Assembly: GCA_965202795.1 (NCBI GenBank) | Contig: OZ241848.1 | Coordinates: 1,054,001-1,118,000, forward strand | Direction: 5' to 3' | From: JACOND01 sp965202795 | GTDB lineage: Bacteria > Bdellovibrionota > Bdellovibrionia > Bdellovibrionales > UBA1609 | Length of the DNA: 64,000 nucleotides | Shown here: positions 31,763 through 40,912 of the stretch, one piece after another | Layout of the letters: each line of letters begins with the position of its first letter | How positions within the stretch are numbered: the stretch's first letter is position 1 | Notes under the pieces: model-generated | Told to the model about the DNA's origin: nothing | Database searches by the model: none | What the model saw: the letters and a program-made list of their open reading frames with translations, nothing else | Position numbers and translations under genes: made by a program

Positions 31763-32680
31763 ATGTGGACAGACAGCCATGCCCATCTGGACAAATTGAG
31801 CGGGGGCGCGGCGGCCGCCCTGCGGGAGGCGGCCAAAGCCTCTGTCCATCGGGTCATCACCATAGGGACAGAGCCGAAGGACTGGCCGGAGGTCATCCGG
31901 CTGTCAGAGGCTTTTGGATCCAAAAGCTCCGCCGCTGAAGGCCCCGCCTCCAATCACAGAGAGGCTTTAAACACAAGCTCTCAGGGCCTGGACCAGGGGC
32001 TGGACAAGAGCCAGCCTCTGGCAGAAGTCTGCGGAGCTTTGGGCATGCATCCCCATACAGCCGCGGAATATAATGATGAAAGCGAAAGGTTTTTGAAACA
32101 GAATCTCCACAGAGACAGCATAGTGGCGCTTGGCGAGATTGGCCTGGACTATCATTATGAAAATTCCGCAAAAACCATCCAAAGAGAGGTTTTTGAGCGC
32201 CAGCTCAATTTGGCCAGAGAGTTTGGCCTGCCTGTTGAGGTTCACACAAGAGACGCGGAGGAGGACACCCTGTTTTTTCTCAAAAAATTCAAGGGCGGGG
32301 TTCGGGGGCTTTTGCACTGCTTCACCGGCTCATACAGCATGGCCAAAGCCGCCCTGGATTTGGGCTTCAATATCTCCTTCAGCGGCATCATCACATTTAA
32401 AAAAACAGAGGCGCTAAGGGAAACCTGCCGGAAAATCCCCCCTGACCGCCTGCACATTGAAACAGACTCCCCGTTTTTAGCCCCCGCGCCCAACCGCGGA
32501 AAGCCCAACCGCCCGGCCTGGGCGGCCCTTGTGGCAAAGGCTGCCGCCGGTCTGCATGCCCTGGATGAGGAAAGCCTGTCCCGGCAGCTGGAAAAAAACA
32601 CTCTGGATCTGTTTCCGAAAATCAGGAGCCGGCAGAGCCAGCCCCGCCCCGCAAAAAAAGCGCTTTTTCGCCGCGTTTAA
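31763..32680 (+). CDS. tatD: TatD family metal-dependent hydrolase (DNase)
   Basis: The product, about 305 residues from the ATG at 31763, shows the TatD metal ligands in order: DSHAHLD, ALGEIGLDYHY, VEVHTRDAEEDT, LLHCFTGS and HIETDSPFLAP. TatD enzymes are metal-dependent 3'-5' exonucleases and deoxyribonucleases. GGAGGGGG lies ahead of 31763; an earlier ATG at 31727 has no binding site. A roughly 40-residue low-complexity insertion (KSSAAEGPASNHREAL and on) replaces a loop after the first strand. Confidence 0.92.
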   Translation: MWTDSHAHLDKLSGGAAAALREAAKASVHRVITIGTEPKDWPEVIRLSEAFGSKSSAAEGPASNHREALNTSSQGLDQGLDKSQPLAEVCGALGMHPHTAAEYNDESERFLKQNLHRDSIVALGEIGLDYHYENSAKTIQREVFERQLNLAREFGLPVEVHTRDAEEDTLFFLKKFKGGVRGLLHCFTGSYSMAKAALDLGFNISFSGIITFKKTEALRETCRKIPPDRLHIETDSPFLAPAPNRGKPNRPAWAALVAKAAAGLHALDEESLSRQLEKNTLDLFPKIRSRQSQPRPAKKALFRRV

Positions 32681-33111
32681 GCTTTAAACAGATTGCGAAA
32701 GGCTTATGGGCAGATAAATTCCAGGACATTGTCCCTGTTTACGCATTTAAACTCCGCCTGATAGCCGTCAAGCCATGCGGCCGGCAGCTTTTGCCTCCCG
32801 CTTCAGGGGGCAGACGCTCCCTGCCTTTTTTTAAGCCTTGCCGCCTCAGAGCGCCGCTGCCGCCGCGGCAGGCGGGATTCTTCCGCATTAGGCTTAATTT
32901 AAGAGATTTTGAGAAAAAAAAACAAGAAAAATGCTAAAATCGCGTGAATTCAGGCGCTGCAATATCCAAAATCGCGTGAATTCAGCCCCTTTGCGGGCGC
33001 AGCCCCCTCTGTCTGGCCAGCCCCGGCCCCCCTGAGCAGGAGCGGATCGGCGGCGTTTTAAAGGCGCCGCGCGCCATAAGCTTGAAAAAGAGCCAGGCCC
33101 CGGGCGGGGGA
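32681..33111. other. gene-poor stretch between convergent genes
   Basis: This 430-bp stretch holds two perfect 18-bp direct repeats, AAAATCGCGTGAATTCAG, at 32936-32953 and 32968-32985. On the minus strand at 32704-32802 a short open stretch ends AAWLDGYQAEFKCVNRDNVL followed by EFICP and a stop. It looks protein-like but has no start codon, so it may be the remnant of a lost gene. I see nothing else here. Confidence 0.4.
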
Positions 33112-33783
33112 TCATTCCATTTCGCGCTCCAGATCGCGGAGCTTTCTCTCTATGATTTTTTTATACAGGCCGGCCTTGTCTTTTTTTAGAAAATCCATAA
33201 GGACTTGTTTTGCGAGAAGCAGCCTTCCATGCTTTTGGTATTGAGAGGCGGCAAGGCTGTAAAGCCACTGCGGGCCCCCGTTGTCGGCGGCCTTTTTCAG
33301 GATCTTCGCGGCCCCCGCCCCGTCCCTCAGCTCAAACAAATAATGGTATCCCGCGCTGAAATGAAGCCGCCAGTCATTGGGAAAATTCCTCATGCCCTTG
33401 TCATAGATTTTTTTTGCCCCCAGTTTGTCGCTCATGATAACGCTCAGGATGGGTCCGGCAGCCCTGTATGGCTTTAGAAATTTTGGGGCCAGCTCTGTAA
33501 TGGCCTCAGTCATTTTGTAGGACCATCCCCTGTCGCATTTGTAGAGGGATTTTCCGTCATAGACAGGGATGCCGGCATGAAAGCTGCAGTAGTCAATATC
33601 CTGAATCAGCCGGAGCCACAAAACATCAGCATAAAGATCCGAAAATCCAAAAGAAAAGCGCTTGATGACCGCCGGCGGGGCAAAGTAAACCGGCTGGCTC
33701 TGAAAGAGCTGGAGCGGCGGGCGGCTTAGAGCCAAAGCTCCGAGATAAAAGCCAAATGACAAAAGCCAGAGCTTTGCTGCCAT
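33112..33783 (-). CDS. membrane-anchored TPR-like protein at the end of the FHA operon
   Basis: The 223-residue protein has an N-terminal hydrophobic anchor (LWLLSFGFYLGALAL) and a helical-repeat body with TPR-like pairs (WRLHFSAGYHYLFELRDGAG, AAKILKKAADNGGPQWLYSL). It begins 18 bp after the third FHA gene and is the last gene of the minus-strand cluster. No enzymatic motif is visible. By context it could be a periplasmic partner of the FHA/Tad machinery; this is inference. Confidence 0.6.
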   Translation of the reverse strand: MAAKLWLLSFGFYLGALALSRPPLQLFQSQPVYFAPPAVIKRFSFGFSDLYADVLWLRLIQDIDYCSFHAGIPVYDGKSLYKCDRGWSYKMTEAITELAPKFLKPYRAAGPILSVIMSDKLGAKKIYDKGMRNFPNDWRLHFSAGYHYLFELRDGAGAAKILKKAADNGGPQWLYSLAASQYQKHGRLLLAKQVLMDFLKKDKAGLYKKIIERKLRDLEREME

Positions 33784-33801
33784 GACTGATCAGCCCCTGG
33801 C

Positions 33802-35748
33802 TCAGGGCGCGGCGGCCGCCTCTGATTTGTATTTGTCCAGCTGATGCCTGGCCTTTTGATAGTAAACCCCCTCTTTAATGTCTTTTTTTATGATCTGCTC
33901 CCAAAACTTTTTGGCTGCCGGGATGCGGGCCAGGCTTTCCTCAAAGGCCCCTTGTTGATAGATGGGCTGCATTTCATCCTGAAGCGTTTTTTTGGCAAGC
34001 GCCATCCACTGGATGGCTTTTTGATCTTTCTTTTTGAATTTTAAAATGCTCTGGCACTCATAATAAGCCTCTTTCATTTTTTTATCCTGTATCAGGCTTT
34101 CGCAGTCCTCATACAGCCTTCTCAGATTATTGTCATAGTTTGACTGTATGGAGTTTCTCGCCCGCTCAGCTGTCTGATAGGTTTCCCTCAAGGCGGGGAT
34201 TCCCCCGGCCGATCTCAAAAACACATCATAAGCGGCCACAGCCTTAAGCGGCATGTTTTGCTCATGAATCCTCTTCGCCCGGCGGTAAAGGCTCATTTTT
34301 GACTGAATCATTTTTCTATACTCGTTTTTTTTCTCCTCTTCTATTTGCCGGCGGGTTTCCCGCTCCTCTATGCGGAGCTTGATGGCATGGATTGAGCTGT
34401 TTTCCGGATCCAGCTCCAAAACAGGCCCCGCGCAGAGCATTAAATCCTCCACAGATTGAAACTCTTCAGCTTTTGCCGCGCACTTGGCCGCAAGCTTTTT
34501 GATTTTCTCCTCTGTCTCCTTTTGCTTTCTTTTCTGCTCCTCATGCTCTTCAAGCTTTTTGCGGGCGTCCTCCCCGTTTTTGCATGAGTTTAAAAGATCC
34601 GCAACATTCCCGGGCAGGATCCTGCCTTTATAAAAATTTTCTATTGTTTCAATGCAAAACTGAAACTTTTTTTGCTCATGAAACTGGCGCGCCAGGTTAT
34701 AAGTCTCTGTTTTTTTTAAGCTTTTTTCTATTTCAGCCATTCTCTCGCTCTTTTTTTTCTCGTCTTTTTTTTTCTTGTCCGCGAGGTAAAACCCGCCCAA
34801 AAGCGCGGCCAGCCCCCCATACATAATGATTCTTTTTATGCTGAGCAGGCCTTTTTTTCCGCCGCCGCCTCCAGGCTCCCCCTCCCCCTCTTCATCGGGA
34901 AGGCTGTCCTCCAGAATAATTTTCGGAAAAGCCATGGCGGCGGGCGGCTGATCCTCTTTTGTTTCCTCAAAGGAAATGGCGGGGAGGTTTTTCATCATGC
35001 TGTCAAAATGCCTGTTTCGCGCCTCAAACACCATGCTCAGCTCCCCGATAAGGATGCGGTCCTCCGGCTGCAGGGGATGCGGCCTGTTTGCCCTAAGATC
35101 TTTATCGTTTAAAGCTGTTCCGTTGGAGCTTCCCAGATCTGTCACATAAAACTGCCCCCCGGAGCGCGTGATTTTCAGATGCTTCCGGCCAAGAAATTTG
35201 TATTGAATGGCAATGTCACATCCTGTTGAGCGCCCCAGCGTCCAGCTGCTCCCCTCGTTTAAATCCACCAGCTCGGCGCCCTCCCCCTCAATGGAGACAG
35301 AAAGGGAATAAACAAGATGGCTGTCCGCAATGATTTTTGTGGCCTCATCAAGCCCGCCCCCTTCAGCCTCCGGCGCTTTTTGCTCCGGCGGGCCGGCCGG
35401 CAGCAGGGCTTCTGGAATTTGCGTCTCCTCCGGAACATCCAGCTGCGGCGGATAAAACTCAAAAAGGCAGCTTTTCAGGGCAAAGCAGAGAGGCTGGTCA
35501 ATCTCTTTTTTTTGAACAGGCTCGCCTTCCAGATAGAGCTTTTCTGTTTCAGAAAGAGCCTCAATGGCCCAGAGTCCGGATTCCCCGTCCTGAGAGATTT
35601 TGATGTGCTTTCGCGAAAGGCCGGGATCGTCTTTCAGAACAAAATCGCAGTCATCCTGCCGCCCGGCAAAAAACTCCCGGCCCGGCTCCAGATCAGCCTC
35701 ATAAATGGTTTTTCCCAGGCGCTTTATCAAAAGCTTCATTTTTGGCAC
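33802..35748 (-). CDS. membrane protein with two FHA domains and a TPR-like region
   Basis: The 648-residue protein has two N-terminal forkhead-associated domains. The first has FAGRQDDCDFVLKDDPGLSR followed by KHIKI; the second has TLGRSTGCDIAIQYKFLGRK followed by HLKI and DLGSSNGTALN. A single transmembrane segment (IIMYGGLAALLGGFYLA) follows near residue 315, then a charged coiled coil and TPR-like helices to the end. FHA domains bind phosphothreonine, so the N-terminus is probably cytoplasmic and the helical part periplasmic. It starts with GTG, or ATG three codons later. It is third in the FHA series. Confidence 0.85.
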   Translation of the reverse strand: MPKMKLLIKRLGKTIYEADLEPGREFFAGRQDDCDFVLKDDPGLSRKHIKISQDGESGLWAIEALSETEKLYLEGEPVQKKEIDQPLCFALKSCLFEFYPPQLDVPEETQIPEALLPAGPPEQKAPEAEGGGLDEATKIIADSHLVYSLSVSIEGEGAELVDLNEGSSWTLGRSTGCDIAIQYKFLGRKHLKITRSGGQFYVTDLGSSNGTALNDKDLRANRPHPLQPEDRILIGELSMVFEARNRHFDSMMKNLPAISFEETKEDQPPAAMAFPKIILEDSLPDEEGEGEPGGGGGKKGLLSIKRIIMYGGLAALLGGFYLADKKKKDEKKKSERMAEIEKSLKKTETYNLARQFHEQKKFQFCIETIENFYKGRILPGNVADLLNSCKNGEDARKKLEEHEEQKRKQKETEEKIKKLAAKCAAKAEEFQSVEDLMLCAGPVLELDPENSSIHAIKLRIEERETRRQIEEEKKNEYRKMIQSKMSLYRRAKRIHEQNMPLKAVAAYDVFLRSAGGIPALRETYQTAERARNSIQSNYDNNLRRLYEDCESLIQDKKMKEAYYECQSILKFKKKDQKAIQWMALAKKTLQDEMQPIYQQGAFEESLARIPAAKKFWEQIIKKDIKEGVYYQKARHQLDKYKSEAAAAP

Positions 35749-35779
35749 TCTTTGTTTTCGCCGCCGCCGGCCAGGCGCT

Positions 35780-36721
35780 TTAAATTCTGTTTTTCAGTTT
35801 GGAGAGGCAAAGCTTTCGGTTCTCCCTGGCCTCCTTGAAAATAAGGCTGTTGGAGTCCCGAATCATGATTTCCACGCTTTTGAAAATGGCATGGCAGGCC
35901 TCAAACTGCTTGTTTGTCTTGTAGCGCTCCCCTAAAATAATTTTTTTTTGAATCAGCTTTTCCAGATTGACCCTTGATTTTTCAATATAGCTTTTGCAGA
36001 GGGTGTAATTTTTAAACAGCGTGGCGCAGTGCTCAAACTGCTTAAGCGCTCTGTAGAAAAAGCCTTTTCTGTAGTCCCGAAAGCCTTTGATGAAAGCGAT
36101 TCGGGCGGCTCTCTCGCCTTCGGACAGATCTTTTGTTTCGCTTTCCTCCTCCGCCTCTTTTGCCAGCATGTCAATTTGATCTTTGATCAGCTGCTCTGTT
36201 TTCCGGTCTTTTCTTTCCGGCCCCCCCGCCCCCTTTTTCTTTTCCCCGTCCAGGTACAAATAGGCAAAGGCCAGAACAACAGCCGCAAAAATGATCCTTG
36301 CCGGCGCCGCCCCTTTTTTTTTCTTCGGAAGATTAAAGCCTTTGGCCCTCTGCCTGCCGGAGGGGGCTTTTAGGCCGGCAAACAAAAAATTGACTTTCCC
36401 TATGCTGATAATGTCTCCCGGCTTCAGCGCATGGGTTGAAACGGGCTTTTTATTGACAAAAACCGGGTTGCTGGCTTTGAGTGATTTGATCACGCGGCCC
36501 GCCTCAGAGCCTGTGATAAGGGCATGCTCTCCCGAGCATCCCGGATCTGTGAGAACCACATCGCAGGAGCTTTTTCTCCCAATAACGATGTCTTTGGACA
36601 AAAGCCGGAACTGCTTGCCTCTGTAAGGGCCGGTTAAAATTTTCAAGACCGCCATTTGAGGCGGGCGCGGCCCGCTTTGCCCCTGCGGCGGCGGGCCATG
36701 GCCTGGAAATGCCTGGCTCAT
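35780..36721 (-). CDS. membrane protein with FHA domain and helical repeats
   Basis: The 313-residue protein has an FHA domain near residues 30-115: IVIGRKSSCDVVLTDPGCSG, then EHALI and KPVSTHALKPGD. A transmembrane segment (ARIIFAAVVLAFAYLYL) follows at about residue 140. The rest is a charged region with TPR-like helices (KGFFYRALKQFEHCATLFKN). It starts one base after the preceding FHA gene ends, indicating tight co-translation. Confidence 0.83.
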   Translation of the reverse strand: MSQAFPGHGPPPQGQSGPRPPQMAVLKILTGPYRGKQFRLLSKDIVIGRKSSCDVVLTDPGCSGEHALITGSEAGRVIKSLKASNPVFVNKKPVSTHALKPGDIISIGKVNFLFAGLKAPSGRQRAKGFNLPKKKKGAAPARIIFAAVVLAFAYLYLDGEKKKGAGGPERKDRKTEQLIKDQIDMLAKEAEEESETKDLSEGERAARIAFIKGFRDYRKGFFYRALKQFEHCATLFKNYTLCKSYIEKSRVNLEKLIQKKIILGERYKTNKQFEACHAIFKSVEIMIRDSNSLIFKEARENRKLCLSKLKNRI

Positions 36722-36722
36722 T

Positions 36723-38357
36723 TTAAGCTGCCTCCCCCTCAGCGGGCATAAAGGTCACAATGGCGTAGGCCGGCTCTTTTTTTCCCATGACAATCTGGCA
36801 GGTGGTTTGCAGGCTCGCGCCGCTTAAGCTGATCTCGCCAAAGGAGATCTCCTGGGGGTTTGCCCGCCCCTGCTCAATCAGCATTTTTATATGCTCCCGC
36901 AGCCCGCTCTCCTGAATGTCTGAAACAGAGCTTTGAAGAATCTCCTCACAGCCTATCTGCTCTGTGAAGTTGGAGTTAAGCGCCGCCACAGTGTCTGTTG
37001 TCAGATCCACAGAAAGCGAGGGGAAGCCCACAATCTCAACCAGATTGCTCATCTCGCTCTGCCGGCCCGCCCCCTCATCCTCATCTGAGGCCTTCTCCTG
37101 CCGGCTCATCATCTGATTGACAGAGATCTGATGGAGCGAGCTGTTGATATGGCTGCAAAGCTCGCTGAGCGGCGGAGACTGGTATTTTGTGGAAACTGAA
37201 GAGGCTTTGTCGTCCTTCAGGGCCTTGCCAAACTGCCTGTTGATGCTTTTGATGGGAAATTCAATCAAATTGATCAAAAAGAAAAACAAAATCAGCCCAA
37301 TCGCGCAGGAGATAAACAAGTTCTGTGTCACAAGGCTGATGGTTTTGCCCGCTCCAGAAGCCAAAGAGCTTGTGTCATAAATGACAATGGCGTAGGCCAT
37401 GGGGACATTCTCCTGCCTTTCGGCGCTGTAGGCCATAATGGGGGCGGAGGCTCCGATTTTATTGGTCAGCCCGATTTTTTCCACATACATTTCATTTTGC
37501 TCCTGTGTTCTGGCTTTATGAATAAAAGAATCCGGCTTTCCATGGTCATCGGGGGCGAGAACCCGCCCCTCAGGGCTGATAATATAAGCTTCCCTGACTT
37601 CGTTGTAGCTCTCGGCATAACTCACATCAAGGGAGCCTGGAAGGCCTGACTGTATATGCTTTTTGTTGATTATCTTTAAAGCCTCGGCGAGGCTTTTGGC
37701 ATGGTTTTTGCCGGTCTGCTCCACGCTGGCTTTTAAAATGCGGGTCAGAGGGACAGTGGAAAAAATTATGGTGACTAATATAAAGCCGATGACAAAAAAG
37801 CCAACGACAAACTTAAACTCCATGATTTCAGCCAGCTTATACACGCCGGGGAGGACAACATCGTCAATATAGCCTTTTGCGCCCTTTTGAATGTTTTCCA
37901 GGGGGCTTAAAGGCTTTGCCGGCGGCTGCCCCCAGCCCTCGGCGGGCGGGGCGCCCTCCGCCCCCGGCTGGCCCGGAGGATGGCCGGGAGGGTATCCCGG
38001 AGGATAGCCCTGATGGGGCATGTAAGGGTAAGGCTGCTGATAGGGGCTGTGGGCTGCCGCTGGCGGCGGCTGCTTTTTCGCCAGCTCAAAGATGACATTG
38101 TGAAGGGCCGCCCGATCGCCCTCCCGGAGGGTTTTTGCCTGTATTTTTTTCCCCTCAATAAATGTGCCGTTGCTGGATCTAAGATCCTCAATGCGGACGG
38201 ATTTGTCTTTGACAATCAGCTGGGCGTGTTTTTTTGAAACGCCTTTTGAGGGGATGGAAATCTGGCAGGATTCATCCCGCCCGAGTATTACCAGCCCGTT
38301 TTGCAGCAAAACCTCCCGGCCGGCTTTCGGCCCGGATAAAAATCTAATGCTCCACAT
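36723..38357 (-). CDS. FHA-TM-sensor-TM-PAS-like membrane signalling protein
   Basis: The 544-residue protein begins with an FHA domain: LVILGRDESCQISIPSKGVS, KKHAQ and DLRSSNGTFIEGK. A Pro/Tyr/Gly-rich linker follows (QGYPPGYPPGHPPGQPG). Two transmembrane helices (about residues 180-205 and 330-350) enclose a domain of some 125 residues with EAYIISPEGRVLAPDDHGKP, as in Cache-type extracytoplasmic sensors. A HAMP-like segment after the second helix and a C-terminal PAS-like region (SLSVDLTTDTVAALNSNFTE) follow. There is no kinase, cyclase or methyl-accepting output, so it may relay a signal through protein binding. Domain assignments other than FHA are tentative. Confidence 0.75.
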   Translation of the reverse strand: MWSIRFLSGPKAGREVLLQNGLVILGRDESCQISIPSKGVSKKHAQLIVKDKSVRIEDLRSSNGTFIEGKKIQAKTLREGDRAALHNVIFELAKKQPPPAAAHSPYQQPYPYMPHQGYPPGYPPGHPPGQPGAEGAPPAEGWGQPPAKPLSPLENIQKGAKGYIDDVVLPGVYKLAEIMEFKFVVGFFVIGFILVTIIFSTVPLTRILKASVEQTGKNHAKSLAEALKIINKKHIQSGLPGSLDVSYAESYNEVREAYIISPEGRVLAPDDHGKPDSFIHKARTQEQNEMYVEKIGLTNKIGASAPIMAYSAERQENVPMAYAIVIYDTSSLASGAGKTISLVTQNLFISCAIGLILFFFLINLIEFPIKSINRQFGKALKDDKASSVSTKYQSPPLSELCSHINSSLHQISVNQMMSRQEKASDEDEGAGRQSEMSNLVEIVGFPSLSVDLTTDTVAALNSNFTEQIGCEEILQSSVSDIQESGLREHIKMLIEQGRANPQEISFGEISLSGASLQTTCQIVMGKKEPAYAIVTFMPAEGEAA

Positions 38358-38432
38358 GCAAAAGCCCCCAGTTTTGTTTTCCCTGGCCCGGATAAAAATA
38401 TTTGGCGGACAGCCGTTTAGCGGACAGCGCGC

Positions 38433-38801
38433 CTAAGGGCTGTCTATATAAAGCTGCTCCTTTTTTTTAAGCCCCAGGGCCTGCAGCTGGCCGCCTTTCA
38501 TTTCAAAAGCGGAATGGCTTTTCCAGCCGCCCAAAAGAATCCTCCCCGGCGGGGCGGAGTGAAACACAGACACAATCCGAAGCTTTTTATCCGCAAAAAT
38601 CACATCCAGGGGAAACTTCATAAAAAAAGTGTGGACCGAGGGGCATGGCGCAATCCAGAAAGCGAATTTGTCAGGCAGGCTCCGCCGGCCCATAAGGCCC
38701 TTTGTCCGCTCTAAAAAGCCGGAGGCCCTGCGGACAGAGGAGGCGATCAGCCGGTCGGGGTTTTTCATCATAAGGCGCTCCATACACGCTTTGTCTCCCA
38801 T
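38433..38801 (-). CDS. DUF192 family protein
   Basis: The 122-residue protein matches DUF192: RASGFLERTKGLMGRRSLPD, then FWIAPCPSVHTFFMKFPLDV, IFADKKLRIVSVF and the closing SAFEMKGGQLQALGLK. In this family PSVHTFFM matches the conserved xxIHTxFM segment. Function is not established. No signal peptide is seen, although many members are secreted. It lies between tadC and the FHA genes, as in other Tad-linked clusters of delta-type bacteria (recalled, not checked). Confidence 0.85.
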   Translation of the reverse strand: MGDKACMERLMMKNPDRLIASSVRRASGFLERTKGLMGRRSLPDKFAFWIAPCPSVHTFFMKFPLDVIFADKKLRIVSVFHSAPPGRILLGGWKSHSAFEMKGGQLQALGLKKKEQLYIDSP

Positions 38802-38844
38802 TAAAGGCGCTGTCTTGCCTGGCCCCTTCCTTTTTCAGCCTGGT

Positions 38845-39747
38845 TTATTTGGCCCCCATAAACTGAAAGGCGGCGGGGGCAAACACCACAATAAAAATGG
38901 CGGGGACGATAAACAGCATCATGGGGAAGAGGATTTTCTGCGAGGCCTTGGCGCCAGCCTCCTCCGCCTTGGCAAACCTCTCAAAGCGCATTTGAACGGA
39001 TTTTGCCTTCAGCGCCATGGCGATGCTGGCTCCTGTCTCGTCAGCGTCCCGGACAACCGCCACGACACTGCTGACTTCAGCCATGTCTATCCTTTTGGCA
39101 AGGGAGGTCAGGGCCTCTTTTCTTGTCTGCCCCAGCTTGATGTCTTTTAAGACGATAAAAAGCTCTTCAGCGAGGACGCTGTCTTTTGGCGCTTTGTCCG
39201 TGATTTTCTGTATGGCCCCCATAAAATCCAGGCCGGCCTCTGTGCTGAGGGCCAAAATGTCAACAAACAGGGGCAAATCGCCCAGGATAGAGATATGCCG
39301 CTTTTTTTTGCCGCTGGCGCAGTAGGCATGGGGAAAATACAGCCCCACGCCCGACATGACAAAGCCCATGATGGGCGGAAAGCCCATTTGAAGAGCCAGG
39401 TTAAATATAAAAAACAAAATGGGAAAGCCTATGCCCCAGAGGATTTGCAGGCCGATGAACTCATCCACATTCAGCTCTTTAGTCAGCCCCGCCGTGAGTA
39501 TCTTTTTTTCAACCTTGGCCCGGTATTTTGGGCTTTTGATTTTTTTCACATGGTCCAGGGTGAAGTTATGGACCAGGGGGCGGGAAAACTGAATCAGGGG
39601 GGCTTTGGATTTTTCCGGCTCCCCGCCCTCGGCCCAGGAAAGTGACTGGGAATCCTGGCTTTGGGTTAAAAGCGTGGAGACAAACAAATAAACACAGAGG
39701 GCTGCCAGGCCCAGCCCGCCAAAAAGCGCTATCATGTCAAAACTCAT
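38845..39747 (-). CDS. tadC: Tad/Flp pilus inner-membrane protein TadC
   Basis: The 300-residue protein has the type II secretion F domain: DLPLFVDILALSTEAGLDFM, AIQKITDKAP, ELFIVLKDIKLGQTRKEALT and SSVVAVVRDADETGASIAMA. Three transmembrane segments and the final KILFPMMLFIVPAIFIVVFA helix fit TadC rather than PilC or GspF. With TadB it forms the platform for the Flp/Tad pilus. It is first in the minus-strand operon; cpaF/tadA and tadB are not in the window, so the Tad genes are split. Confidence 0.9.
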   Translation of the reverse strand: MSFDMIALFGGLGLAALCVYLFVSTLLTQSQDSQSLSWAEGGEPEKSKAPLIQFSRPLVHNFTLDHVKKIKSPKYRAKVEKKILTAGLTKELNVDEFIGLQILWGIGFPILFFIFNLALQMGFPPIMGFVMSGVGLYFPHAYCASGKKKRHISILGDLPLFVDILALSTEAGLDFMGAIQKITDKAPKDSVLAEELFIVLKDIKLGQTRKEALTSLAKRIDMAEVSSVVAVVRDADETGASIAMALKAKSVQMRFERFAKAEEAGAKASQKILFPMMLFIVPAIFIVVFAPAAFQFMGAK

Positions 39748-40222
39748 GGGGCCGCTCCTTTGCGCCGTCAGGGGATTCTGCTGAAAAGACAGCCGGTTTT
39801 TTTTATAGAAACTCCCCTCTTAATGCTTTATCGGCTGTTTTTGGCTGAAATTGAGGCTGCGCGCCGGGGGGGAGCCTCCCTTTTTAACCCCCCACTCCTC
39901 AGCAGGCGCGGCGGGATTGACAGCAGCCCTTAAGCCGGCAGCTCAGAATCCTCCCCTGCCGGCTGGCCGGCCCGGCAGGCGCTTCAGCGCCAAAGCCATC
40001 CGGAAGATATCGGCCTGAAGGGCTTGGGGCGCAGAGGCCAGATCTGGAAAATTCTCATAAAACTGCTGATTTTTCCGATCCGGCAGCGCTGTCTGGGCCG
40101 GCGCGGGGGGCTGCAGCCGGCAAAATTCTCAAAAATTGAGACATGTTTTTGGCCTGATTTTTCAGAAAATCTTGATTTTTTCGGCTGTTTGGCCTTAAAA
40201 TCACAAAAGGGGCTGAAAAATC
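39748..40222. other. divergent intergenic region between tadC and the pilin-like gene
   Basis: This 475-bp stretch separates two divergent genes and must contain both promoters. It has several CTGATTTTTC-like motifs and a run of AAAATTCTCA/AAAATTGAGA halves around 40120-40140, but no promoter I can place with confidence and no open frame that looks coding. Confidence 0.4.
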
Positions 40223-40810
40223 ATGAAAGCCAGAGGCAAAAAATTCCGCGCGCTGAAAAACCTGAAAAATCAGCCGCCGCCGGCAAAACCGGGCGGCGCG
40301 GCCGGCTTCAGCCTGGTTGGCGTTTTGACCACGGCTTCCCTGGGTGTTGTGGTGGCGCTGGGGCTGGCTCAGATGCAGGTCAATCAGATGAAAACTGTCC
40401 GGGCCATAGAGGCAAAATATGCGGGCATGAGCTGGCGCGCTGAAATTGAGGCTTTATTGCGCGACCGCCAGGCCTGCAAAAAAACACTGACATACTCAAC
40501 GGGAATATGGCCTTACCGCATTGGCCAGGGCAAAAGGGATCTTTACCACATTATGGACAGCTCTGGGAACAAAAAATACTCTTGGTGGTCTTCCCGCGGC
40601 TCGGCCCAGATTTACAGAATGAGTGTTAATCTCGGATCTTCCCTGCCCTCTCATCACAACAGAGCGAGTGTCACCATAGAAGTTTTTCTTAAAAACAACA
40701 GCAAAAAAGACTTAATGGTTCATAAAAATCCGCTGTTCATAACAAGAAACGATGTGAGATTTAACAGATCATTTCCTCATCACCCTAATAAAATTACCGG
40801 CTGCTTTTAA
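40223..40810 (+). CDS. type IV pilin-like (pseudopilin) protein lacking Glu5
   Basis: The 195-residue protein has a basic leader and the prepilin peptidase pattern AAGFSLVGVLTTASLGVVVA around residues 27-46. This is followed by a hydrophobic helix and a heptad-like continuation (MQVNQMKTVRAIEAKYA). The position that is normally Glu5 of the mature pilin is Gly (F-S-L-V-G). The C-terminal part is a small globular domain ending in Cys. It is divergent from tadC. It may be a minor or pseudopilin; a different membrane-anchored role is possible. Confidence 0.65.
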   Translation: MKARGKKFRALKNLKNQPPPAKPGGAAGFSLVGVLTTASLGVVVALGLAQMQVNQMKTVRAIEAKYAGMSWRAEIEALLRDRQACKKTLTYSTGIWPYRIGQGKRDLYHIMDSSGNKKYSWWSSRGSAQIYRMSVNLGSSLPSHHNRASVTIEVFLKNNSKKDLMVHKNPLFITRNDVRFNRSFPHHPNKITGCF

Positions 40811-40912
40811 GCTGGCCGCCTTCCAGCCCTCTGAGCGGGGGGCGCTTAAAAAGCTGAAAATCAGGCGCGGCCGCGGCATCAAAATCCCTTTTAGAGGGGG
40901 CTGCCGGGGTTT

